A stretch of DNA of 64,000 nucleotides from positions 1-64,000 of the forward strand of contig WFXP01000080.1 of the NCBI GenBank assembly GCA_015490535.1, in the 5' to 3' direction. Shown one piece after another: positions 57,207 to 64,000 of the stretch. The DNA is from Gammaproteobacteria bacterium (lineage in GTDB: Bacteria; Pseudomonadota; Gammaproteobacteria; Thiohalospirales; Thiohalospiraceae). Under the pieces are notes generated by a model. It did no database searches. It saw only the letters and a program-made list of their open reading frames with translations, and was not told the DNA's origin. Made by a program: the position numbers and the translations under genes. Within the stretch, counting starts at the first letter, position 1; each line of letters opens with the position of its first letter.

Positions 57207-57469
57207 GGTCCGCCTGGATTAAGGACTGCGCCCTGCTGGTTCTGCTGGTGACCGGTGCCGGGTGCTCCAGCGGGGGTGAAAAGGAGATCCCGGACTACTT
57301 CTCGGCGCGCACCGTACCCCCGCTGGAGATCCCCGAGGGGCTTAGTAAACCGCGGGCGGCCGGGAGCGTGGAGCTGCCCCAGGCCGCGATCGAGATCCAG
57401 CCGCCTCCCGGCAGCGACGTAGAGGAGCTGCTCAGGCCGCCGCGTATCATAGACGCCGATCCCTCCTGA
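57203..57469 (+). CDS. Short lipoprotein, possibly a truncated BamC (NlpB) equivalent
   Basis: 88 residues. Lipobox LLVTGAGC with the Cys after a short signal peptide. The mature part EIPDYFSARTVPPLEIPEGL resembles the unstructured N-terminal tail of BamC, which in E. coli follows dapA and binds BamD. The two helix-grip domains of BamC (about 250 residues) are absent, so the gene is either shortened or a distinct short form. Identity is inferred mainly from position and the PPLEIPEGL motif. Confidence 0.6.
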   Translation: MRSAWIKDCALLVLLVTGAGCSSGGEKEIPDYFSARTVPPLEIPEGLSKPRAAGSVELPQAAIEIQPPPGSDVEELLRPPRIIDADPS

Positions 57470-57490
57470 ACCGTATCGGGAGCGGCACGG

Positions 57491-58249
57491 ATGCGCTTTG
57501 CGTCACTGGGAAGCGGGAGCCGGGGCAACGCCACGCTGGTGGAGGAGGGTGCCACCACTATCCTGGTGGACTGCGGCTTCTCGCGCCGCGAGACGGAGCG
57601 CCGCCTGGCCCGGCTGGGCAAACATCCGGAGGAGCTGAGCGCCATCCTGGTGACCCACGAGCACACCGATCATGTGAGCGGGGTAGGGGCGCTGGCGCGG
57701 CGCTACGGGGTGCCGGTGTGGATGAGCCATGGTAGCCGGCTGCAGTGGACGGGCGGCGATCTGCCACGGCTGGAGTGTTTCGACAGTCACCAGCCGTTTG
57801 CCATCGACGGCATGGAGGTGGAGCCGTTTCCCGTACCGCACGACGCGCGCGAGCCGTGCCAGTTCATTTTCGGTAACGGCCGGTACCGTCTGGGGATGCT
57901 GACCGACTGCGGCAGGGTAACCACGCACATCCGGGAGAAACTGAGCGGCTGCGATGCGCTGCTGCTGGAGTGCAACCACGACAGCGCCATGCTGCGCGAC
58001 GGGCCCTACCCCTACCCGCTCAAGCAGCGGGTGGCGGGCGGCCTGGGCCATCTCAGCAACCAGCAGGCGGCCGGCCTGCTGGGGGGAATCGAGCTCTCCA
58101 CCCTGCGCCACGTGGTGGCCATGCATCTGAGCGAGCAGAACAACACCGCCGCCCATGCGGTGCGGAGTGTCGCGGCGGCGCTGGGGTGCGAAGAGAGCTG
58201 GGTGGGGGTGGCGGATCAGGAGAACGGGCTGGAGTGGCGCACCATATGA
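57491..58249 (+). CDS. MBL-fold metallohydrolase (YycJ/WalJ type)
   Basis: 252 residues, starting MRFASLGSGSRGNATLVEEG, a hallmark of YycJ-type proteins. The metal motif THEHTDH and later LTDCGRVTTHIREKLSGCDA and ECNHD are conserved. The family may have 5'-exonuclease activity. Between the lipoprotein and purC, and only 12 bases before purC. Confidence 0.9.
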   Translation: MRFASLGSGSRGNATLVEEGATTILVDCGFSRRETERRLARLGKHPEELSAILVTHEHTDHVSGVGALARRYGVPVWMSHGSRLQWTGGDLPRLECFDSHQPFAIDGMEVEPFPVPHDAREPCQFIFGNGRYRLGMLTDCGRVTTHIREKLSGCDALLLECNHDSAMLRDGPYPYPLKQRVAGGLGHLSNQQAAGLLGGIELSTLRHVVAMHLSEQNNTAAHAVRSVAAALGCEESWVGVADQENGLEWRTI

Positions 58250-58261
58250 GGAGCACCATCT

Positions 58262-58984
58262 ATGCAAAAACGGGCTGAACTCTACTCCGGAAAGGCGAAG
58301 ACGGTCTATACCACGGAGGATCCGGAGTATCTCGTTCTGGAGTTCCGCGACGACACCTCCGCCTTCGACGGAGAGAAGGTGGAGCGGCTGGCGCGCAAGG
58401 GGGCGGTCAACAACCGTTTCAACGGCTTCATCATGGAGCGGCTGCAGGCCGCCGGGATCCCCACCCACTTCGAGCGGCTGCTGGGGGAGCGCGAGGCGCT
58501 GGTAAAGCGGCTGGATATGCTGCCGGTGGAGTGCGTGATCCGCAACATAAGCGCCGGCAGCCTGTGCCGCCGCCTGGGGGTGGCCGAGGGGCGCGATCTG
58601 GAGCCGCCCGTGTTCGAGTTCTTTCTCAAGAACGACGCGCTGCACGATCCCATGATCAACGACTCCCACATCCTCACCTTCGGCTGGGCCACGGCGGCCG
58701 AGATCCGGCGCATGAAGGATCTGACCAGGGAGGTGAACGGCGTCCTGCAGCCCCTGTTCCGTGAAGCGGGGCTGCTGCTGGTGGACTACAAGCTGGAGTT
58801 CGGCCGCTTCCGGGGAGAGCTGCTGCTGGGGGACGAATTCAGCCCCGACGGCTGCCGGCTGTGGGATGCGAAGACGCGTGAGAAGCTGGACAAGGATCGC
58901 TTCCGCCAGGGCCTGGGTTCGGTGGTGGAGTCCTATGAGGAGGTGGCGCGCCGCCTGGGTATCGGGATGACGGCATCATCATGA
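58262..58984 (+). CDS. purC: SAICAR synthase (phosphoribosylaminoimidazole-succinocarboxamide synthase)
   Basis: 240 residues. [27 protein letters not shown] and [17 protein letters not shown], with [11 protein letters not shown], are signature segments. PurC joins aspartate to CAIR in purine synthesis. Its stop overlaps the parE start (ATGA). Confidence 0.97.
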   Translation: MQKRAELYSGKAKTVYTTEDPEYLVLEFRDDTSAFDGEKVERLARKGAVNNRFNGFIMERLQAAGIPTHFERLLGEREALVKRLDMLPVECVIRNISAGSLCRRLGVAEGRDLEPPVFEFFLKNDALHDPMINDSHILTFGWATAAEIRRMKDLTREVNGVLQPLFREAGLLLVDYKLEFGRFRGELLLGDEFSPDGCRLWDAKTREKLDKDRFRQGLGSVVESYEEVARRLGIGMTASS

Positions 58985-60873
58985 GCGGTTCTTACACGTC
59001 GGAATCCATCGAGGTGCTCACCGGCCTGGAGCCGGTGCGCAAGCGCCCCGGGATGTATACCCAGACCGAGCGCCCCAACCACCTGGCGCAGGAGGTCATC
59101 GACAACAGCGTGGACGAGGCGATCGCCGGCTTCGCCAAGCATATCAAGGTGATACTGCACAAGGACGGCTCCCTGTCGGTGGAGGACGACGGGCGCGGCA
59201 TGCCGGTGGACATCCATCCCGAGCAGAAGCTGCCGGGGGTGGAGGTGATCCTCACCAGGCTGCATGCCGGGGGCAAGTTCTCCAACAAGAACTACACCTA
59301 CTCCGGCGGTCTGCACGGGGTGGGGGTGTCGGTGGTCAACGCACTCTCCAGCCACCTGGAGGTGTGGGTGCGGCGGGACGGCAAGGAGTACAACATCGCC
59401 TTTGCCGACGGGGTCCGGGTGTCGCCGCTGGAGGAGGTGGGCAGCGTGGGCAGGCGCAACACCGGCACCACGGTGCGCTTCTGGCCGGATCCCGCCTTCT
59501 TCGACTCACCCAGGTTCTCCGTTCCCCGCCTCAAGCATCTGCTGCGCGCCAAGGCGGTGCTCTGTCCGGGGCTGGAGGTGCAGTTCACCGAGGAGAAGAG
59601 CGGCGAGAGCAGCAGCTGGTGCTACCGGGAGGGTCTCAGGGAGTATCTGCTGGGCGAGCTGGAGGGCGCGCGCGCACTGCCGGAGGAGCCGTTTGACGGC
59701 AGCATGCAGGGCAACAGCGAAGCGGTGGACTGGGCGGTGGCGTGGCTGCCGGAGCAGGGAGATCTGGTTACCGAGAGCTATGTCAACCTGATTCCCACCG
59801 CGCAGGGGGGAACCCATGTGAACGGCCTGCGCAGCGGGCTCACCGAGGCGCTGCGCGAGTTCTGCGACTTCCGCAATCTGCTGCCGCGCGGGGTGAAGCT
59901 GAGCCCCGAGGATGTCTGGGAGCGCTGCAGCTACATCCTGTCGCTCAAGATGCAGGATCCCCAGTTCTCCGGCCAGACCAAGGAGCGCCTCTCGTCGCGG
60001 GAGAGCGCCGCGTTCGTCTCCGGGGTGATCAAGGACTCCTTCTCCCTGTGGCTGAACCAGCACCCGGGGCCGGGGGAGGAGATCGCCGAGCTGGCCATCG
60101 ACAACGCCCGCAGGCGGCTGCGCGCCAGCAAGAAGATCGTGCGCAAACGGGTAACCCAGGGGCCGGCCTTGCCCGGCAAGCTGGCGGACTGTACCTCCAC
60201 CGATCCGGCGCGCACCGAGCTGTTTCTGGTGGAGGGGGATTCGGCCGGCGGCTCGGCCAAGCAGGCGCGCGATCGGGAGTTCCAGGCCATCATGCCGCTG
60301 CGCGGCAAGATCCTAAACACCTGGGAGGTGGAGCCGGCCCAGGTGCTCGGCTCCCAGGAGGTGCATGACATCGCCACCGCCATCGGCGTGGATCCGGGCT
60401 CCAGCGATCTGGAGGGGCTGCGCTACGGCAAGATCTGCGTGCTGGCGGATGCCGACTCCGACGGCGCCCACATCGCAACCCTGCTGTGCGCCCTGTTCCT
60501 GCGCCACTTCCGCCCACTGGTGGAGGCGGGACATGTATTCATCGCCATGCCGCCCCTGTTCCGTATCGATGTGGGCAAGGAGATCTTCTACGCCCTGGAC
60601 GAGGCGGAGAAACAGGGGGTTCTGGATCGCATCGCCGCCGAGAAAAAGCGCGGCAAGGTGACCGTGACCCGCTTCAAGGGTCTGGGGGAGATGAACCCCA
60701 TGCAGCTGCGTGAAACCACCCTGGCCCCCGACACCCGCCGCCTGGTACGGCTGACCATAGAGGAGGGCGATGGCACCGACCAGGTAATGGACATGCTGCT
60801 GGCCAAGAAGCGGGCCCGGGACCGCAGATCCTGGCTGGAGAGCAAGGGCAACCTTGCGGAGATCCGCGACTGA
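58981..60873 (+). CDS. parE: DNA topoisomerase IV subunit B
   Basis: 630 residues. GHKL ATPase motifs [14 protein letters not shown] and DDGRGMPVD, then [15 protein letters not shown]; the TOPRIM part with [18 protein letters not shown] and [13 protein letters not shown]. With ParC it decatenates daughter chromosomes. parC is not in the window. No gene follows on this strand for 770 bases. Confidence 0.97.
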   Translation: MSGSYTSESIEVLTGLEPVRKRPGMYTQTERPNHLAQEVIDNSVDEAIAGFAKHIKVILHKDGSLSVEDDGRGMPVDIHPEQKLPGVEVILTRLHAGGKFSNKNYTYSGGLHGVGVSVVNALSSHLEVWVRRDGKEYNIAFADGVRVSPLEEVGSVGRRNTGTTVRFWPDPAFFDSPRFSVPRLKHLLRAKAVLCPGLEVQFTEEKSGESSSWCYREGLREYLLGELEGARALPEEPFDGSMQGNSEAVDWAVAWLPEQGDLVTESYVNLIPTAQGGTHVNGLRSGLTEALREFCDFRNLLPRGVKLSPEDVWERCSYILSLKMQDPQFSGQTKERLSSRESAAFVSGVIKDSFSLWLNQHPGPGEEIAELAIDNARRRLRASKKIVRKRVTQGPALPGKLADCTSTDPARTELFLVEGDSAGGSAKQARDREFQAIMPLRGKILNTWEVEPAQVLGSQEVHDIATAIGVDPGSSDLEGLRYGKICVLADADSDGAHIATLLCALFLRHFRPLVEAGHVFIAMPPLFRIDVGKEIFYALDEAEKQGVLDRIAAEKKRGKVTVTRFKGLGEMNPMQLRETTLAPDTRRLVRLTIEEGDGTDQVMDMLLAKKRARDRRSWLESKGNLAEIRD

Positions 60874-60886
60874 GGATGCCCCTCGC

Positions 60887-61090
60887 TCAACGGCGAAAAA
60901 ACAGCCAGAAAAGCAGACTCAGCAACAGGCTGATCACTATCGACGTGGTAACCGGGAAATAGAAGCGGAAGTTCTCCCGCTCGACAACGATGTCACCCGG
61001 CAGACGTCCCAGGCCGATCTTCTGCAGCCAGGGCCAGAGCAGGCCCAGCAGAAGTATCACGAGCCCCAGAATGACGAGAGTTCTGCTCAT
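60887..61090 (-). CDS. DUF2905 family small membrane protein
   Basis: 67 residues with two hydrophobic segments (LVILGLVILLLGLLWPWL and TTSIVISLLLSLLFWLFF) flanking the conserved LPGDIVVERENFRFYFPV. Function unknown; the motif is diagnostic of the family. Encoded convergently with parE. Confidence 0.88.
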   Translation of the reverse strand: MSRTLVILGLVILLLGLLWPWLQKIGLGRLPGDIVVERENFRFYFPVTTSIVISLLLSLLFWLFFRR

Positions 61091-61220
61091 GGATCATCCA
61101 CTCCGTTGCAGTTGTAACGAGGGTCGCAAACAGATTCTCGATCCGGATTATAATGGTATTCAGGACGGTGGGCCCTGTGGCCCGGGATTCGGAGATAACA
61201 GATGAGGATGCCAGGCTGGA

Positions 61221-61403
61221 AGGTGCTTCGGCGCGGTGCTGCTGGCCCCTGGGAATCCGGACAATTCGGTCCTCGTTGCGCGAATGAAGGCGACCGATGG
61301 CAACCGTATGCCGAAGCTGGGTACGCGCCTGGTGGATGCGGTGGGGATCGAGGTTGTCTCCCGCTGGATTGGGTCGCTTTCCGGTTGTGACAATCCTCCC
61401 TGA
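61221..61403 (+). pseudogene. Remnant of a PQQ/cytochrome-type C-terminal domain
   Basis: One plus-strand frame reads AVLLAPGNPDNSVLVARMKA, then GNRMPKLGTRLVDAVGIEVV and SRWIGSL to a TGA at 61401. This is the end of a cytochrome c or propeller-linked domain (pattern LxPGxPxxSxLxxRMxxTxxxRMPxLGTxxVD). The frame is blocked upstream at 61203 and the heme motif is missing, so only a tail survives, perhaps preceded by a shifted piece (DSEITDEDARLEGASA). It precedes two intact di-heme genes. The rest of 61091-61650 holds no gene I can support. Confidence 0.6.
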
Positions 61404-61650
61404 ACCCCGCCCGTTGAATGAAAGCGTTCTGTTTGCATGTCGCGGATGAATAATTCGTTCACTTTTCGTTTCCTGCTGCTCCATCGGTTCCGATAACCAT
61501 CTGAAGTATGGTGATATCCGTGCACTTTCATCACCGGCTTGAATTATGCGGTGTGCGAAGCCAGAGGGGGCGGATGACGGCGCGAGGAGGTTCTCCGACA
61601 TGCCGTGCGGATCTTTTCACGCAGCCAACCTGTATGTAACAGGGAGAAAC

Positions 61651-62754
61651 ATGATGGGAGTACAACTCAGCAAACGATATGGTCTCCTTCTCGTCGTGCT
61701 GGGGGCGACGCTGGCCGTTCCGCCCGCGCCGGCGGAGGAGATCGGGCCGCTGCCGGGGCTGGAGTACGATGAGGCCAAGGCGAAACTGGGCATGCGGCTG
61801 TTTTTTGACGTGCGACTCTCCGGAGACGCGGCTATCGCCTGTTCCACCTGCCACGTGCCGGAAAACGGTTTCGCCAGCCCCACGGCGCTCTCCAAAGGGT
61901 ATCCGGGCAGCGGCAATTTCCGCAACGCCCCCACGCTGATCAACACGGCATACAAGAAGGTATGGCTGCACGACGGACGCATAGGCACGAACCTGAATGA
62001 TCTGACCCGCGAGATGATCACGGAAGACTACATCATGAATATGGATATGCGCATCATGCAGGAGCGTCTCAAGCAGGATCCGGTGTATGTGAAGATGTTT
62101 CAGGAGGCCGGTTACGGGGAGCCCTCCAACGGCGGGGTGCGCAAGGCGATCCCCGAGTATCTTAAGAGCCTGACGTCCAGGAATGTCCCGTTCGACAACG
62201 GTACCATGTCGGACGCCGCGAAGCGCGGCATGAAGCTGTTTACCGGCAAGGCGGGCTGTGTGCGCTGTCACAACGGTCCTCTGTTTACAGACCAGAAGGC
62301 GCACAACACCGGGGTTCCCGAGAATTTCGACGTATTCCTGGATCCGATGAACCACCAGGCCTTCCTTGCCTTCGCCATGTTCCAGGGGATCGAGAACTAC
62401 ATGAATCTCAAGCGTGATCCGGGATATTACAACGTGACCATGGAGCATGCGGACATGGGCAAGTTCATCACCCCCACCCTGCGCGAACTGAAGTATACCG
62501 CTCCCTACATGCATAACGGCATGCTGAAGAGCCTGGAGGAGGTGGTGACCTTCTACAACGTGGGTGGCGGAGCGGACAGTCGCAAGAGCCCCCTGCTCAA
62601 GCCGCTGGGCCTCGGCAAGAGAGAGCAGGGCGATCTGATCGCCTTCCTGCTTTCCCTCTCCGGTGATCCCCTCACAGGTCCGGATCATGTCTGGAAGGAG
62701 CCCTATCCGGAGGAGTACGAGGCCATCGCCAACTGGCTGGAGGTTCGTAATTAG
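61651..62754 (+). CDS. Di-heme cytochrome c peroxidase/MauG-family protein
   Basis: 367 residues from ATG at 61651 (CAGGGAG upstream); earlier ATGs lack a signal peptide. Signal peptide LLLVVLGATLAVPPAPA. Heme c sites at residues 64-68 (CSTCH) and 203-207 (CVRCH), in the LGMRLFFDVRLSGD and FTGKAGCVRCHNGP contexts typical of bacterial di-heme peroxidases. The C-terminal segment FITPTLRELKYTAPYMHNGM carries the Met ligand area. Physiological role unknown: peroxide reduction or electron transfer to a partner. Stop is followed at once by a Family 1 repeat. Confidence 0.9.
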   Translation: MMGVQLSKRYGLLLVVLGATLAVPPAPAEEIGPLPGLEYDEAKAKLGMRLFFDVRLSGDAAIACSTCHVPENGFASPTALSKGYPGSGNFRNAPTLINTAYKKVWLHDGRIGTNLNDLTREMITEDYIMNMDMRIMQERLKQDPVYVKMFQEAGYGEPSNGGVRKAIPEYLKSLTSRNVPFDNGTMSDAAKRGMKLFTGKAGCVRCHNGPLFTDQKAHNTGVPENFDVFLDPMNHQAFLAFAMFQGIENYMNLKRDPGYYNVTMEHADMGKFITPTLRELKYTAPYMHNGMLKSLEEVVTFYNVGGGADSRKSPLLKPLGLGKREQGDLIAFLLSLSGDPLTGPDHVWKEPYPEEYEAIANWLEVRN

Positions 62755-63057
62755 AGGTAATAAATCAGGAAGGTCTTCCTCAAATCGTGTGGGTGAAATG
62801 GTAAATCATCCTTGACAGGCAGAATGCACGCCGGAAACTGGTCGGCAGAAGGGGATTGGGGAGACTTTGGGATAGCCGCACCAGTTGCAGTTGGTGCAGG
62901 TGGTGGGTATCCGCCACTTCCCGGCCCAGACAGCCCCAATCCCCTTCTGGCTACCGATTATGTGGCGTGCATTCCGCCTGTCAAGGACGGAGCCGCTGCG
63001 CGGTGATTTACCATTTCACCCACACGATTTGAGGAAGACCTTCCTGGAAAGAGCACT
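62755..63057. repeat. Family 1 foldback repeat, copy 5
   Basis: Begins AGGTAATAAATCAGGAAGGT right after the di-heme gene's TAG and ends GGAAAGAGCACT at 63057. Left outer end lost (starts within GTACTCTTTCAAGG) and right end lacks the GATTTATTACCTT part. The arms and nested core match copies 2 and 4. Lies between two same-strand di-heme genes. Confidence 0.9.
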
Positions 63058-63079
63058 AAACGGTTTCAGGAGAGAGCAA

Positions 63080-64000
63080 ATGTTCGACGAAGCTGCCAAC
63101 ACTACATCTCCGGCACCGATCCGGGGATGCAAGGGTTACGCTCCGCGGCTGCTGGCGATTCTGGGTCTGGCCCTGCAGGCCCTGGCCGGTGCCACGGCAG
63201 CGGCGGCCGCTCCGGTTGGCGCTGCCGGACCCCCTCCACTGGCGCCGCTGGGTCCCCCTCCAATCCCTCTCGACAACAAGCAGACCCCGGAGAAGATAGA
63301 GCTGGGGAAGCTGCTGTTTTTCGATGCCCGTATCGGGGGCGACGCATCTACCGGTTGCTCCACCTGTCACGAGCCCGGCCAGGGGTGGGCCTGGGCAGAG
63401 GATTTCTCGCGCGGTTATCCGGGAACGGTGCACTGGCGTAACAGCCAGACCGTCATCAATGCGGCCTACTACCCCCGCCTGTTCTGGGCCGGATCTTCCA
63501 GCTCACTGGAAGATCAGGCCAGCTCTGCGGCACGTGGCGGCGTGGCCGGAAATGGCGAGAACGACATCATGGAGGCGCGGTTGGCGCTGATTCCGGAGTA
63601 CGTGAAGCGCTTTCGCGAGGTGTTCGGCACCGAATGGCCGCTGATCCGTGACGCCTGGAGGGCCATTGCCGCCTTTGAACGCACCCTGGTGCAGCGTGAC
63701 ACCCCTCTGGACAGATATCTGCTGGGCGACAGGTCCGCGCTCACGGAGCAACAGCTGCGTGGCAAGGCGCTGTTCGAGGGCAAGGCAGGATGCCTGCAGT
63801 GCCACAACGGCGCCATGGCCACCGATTTCAGCTATCACAACATAGGCGTGCCGCCCAACAGGCGCTGGGAGGAGGATGGCCTGGCGCAGATCACCTTCCG
63901 TTTCGAGCAGTATGCCAAGGGCCAGACCGAGGAGGGGTATCGCAGCGCCAAGTCGGACTGGGGGTTCTACTACCGTACCAAGAACAGGTGGGACCGCGGC
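63080..64000 (+). CDS. Second di-heme cytochrome c peroxidase-type protein (partial at window end)
   Basis: The frame from ATG at 63080 (AGGAGAGAG upstream) stays open to the end of the window (307 codons). Signal region APRLLAILGLALQALAGATA is followed by a proline-rich linker. Heme sites: CSTCH in ASTGCSTCHEPG and CLQCH in GKAGCLQCHNG. LGKLLFFDARIGGDAST resembles the same block in the upstream protein. The 3' end is outside, so length and any additional domains are unknown. Confidence 0.9.
   Translation, partial: MFDEAANTTSPAPIRGCKGYAPRLLAILGLALQALAGATAAAAAPVGAAGPPPLAPLGPPPIPLDNKQTPEKIELGKLLFFDARIGGDASTGCSTCHEPGQGWAWAEDFSRGYPGTVHWRNSQTVINAAYYPRLFWAGSSSSLEDQASSAARGGVAGNGENDIMEARLALIPEYVKRFREVFGTEWPLIRDAWRAIAAFERTLVQRDTPLDRYLLGDRSALTEQQLRGKALFEGKAGCLQCHNGAMATDFSYHNIGVPPNRRWEEDGLAQITFRFEQYAKGQTEEGYRSAKSDWGFYYRTKNRWDRG

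Overview
The window is about 64 kb of GC-rich chromosomal DNA from a gammaproteobacterium. The order tuf, S10, spc, alpha ribosomal operons, the split transhydrogenase (pntAA-pntAB-pntB), ubiC-ubiA, lpxH and a dapA-lipoprotein-purC neighbourhood all fit that class. The many c-type cytochromes and a TraF-type outer-membrane protein suggest a respiratory bacterium of the Chromatiales or a relative. That finer placement is inference, because no rRNA is present.

Layout. 1-14240: end of tuf, then the complete S10-spc-alpha ribosomal protein superoperon with secY and rpoA. It is interrupted between rpsQ and rplN by a 272-bp foldback repeat, followed by a new promoter. 14275-15150: a gene-poor block bounded by inverted copies of that repeat's ends. 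15183-21884: an unusual accessory locus with a free-standing acyl carrier protein, a NadE-like ATP pyrophosphatase with an insertion, a five-bladed-propeller protein, a large GNAT-like protein, a nitroreductase, and two alpha/beta hydrolases lacking the usual nucleophile serine. 22103-30076: a propeller lipoprotein, a two-cluster Fe-S protein, a phosphoribosyltransferase, a PQQ-propeller/octaheme-lipoprotein pair and an atypical signal peptidase. 30242-43698: housekeeping genes (lpxH, two cyclophilins, gltX, cysS, folD, TraF-type protein, tRNA-Gly/Cys/Leu, an amidohydrolase with a ZnuA-type binding protein, ubiC-ubiA). 43769-60873: an outer-membrane barrel, proS with a decayed lytic transglycosylase behind it, a permease, a tautomerase, pntAA-AB-B, ilvB-H-C, a psd-like pseudoenzyme, pssA, dapA, a short lipoprotein, a metallo-beta-lactamase-fold hydrolase, purC and parE. 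60887-64000: a DUF2905 protein, a cytochrome gene remnant and two di-heme cytochrome c peroxidase-type genes, the second cut by the window end.

Three dispersed non-coding families were recognised by eye. Family 1 is a roughly 270-345 bp foldback element with five copies (5180, 32226, 37369, 46505, 62755) plus solo ends at 14275 and 15150. Family 2 is a palindromic repeat with ends GTAACTATTCAGC (25825, 26680, 30084, 36278). Family 3 is a short motif around TATGTTGCCGGGTTAATA, found upstream of the acyl-carrier operon, the hydrolase pair and the ZnuA-type gene. None carries a transposase here.

The best candidates for undescribed biology are the acyl-carrier/NadE-like/propeller/GNAT locus with its possibly co-regulated hydrolases, and the foldback family inserted inside the ribosomal superoperon. 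Several apparent pseudoenzymes (psd-like, signal peptidase with Lys to Arg, hydrolases) also deserve attention. All functional names rest on motif recognition by reading; no database search was run.
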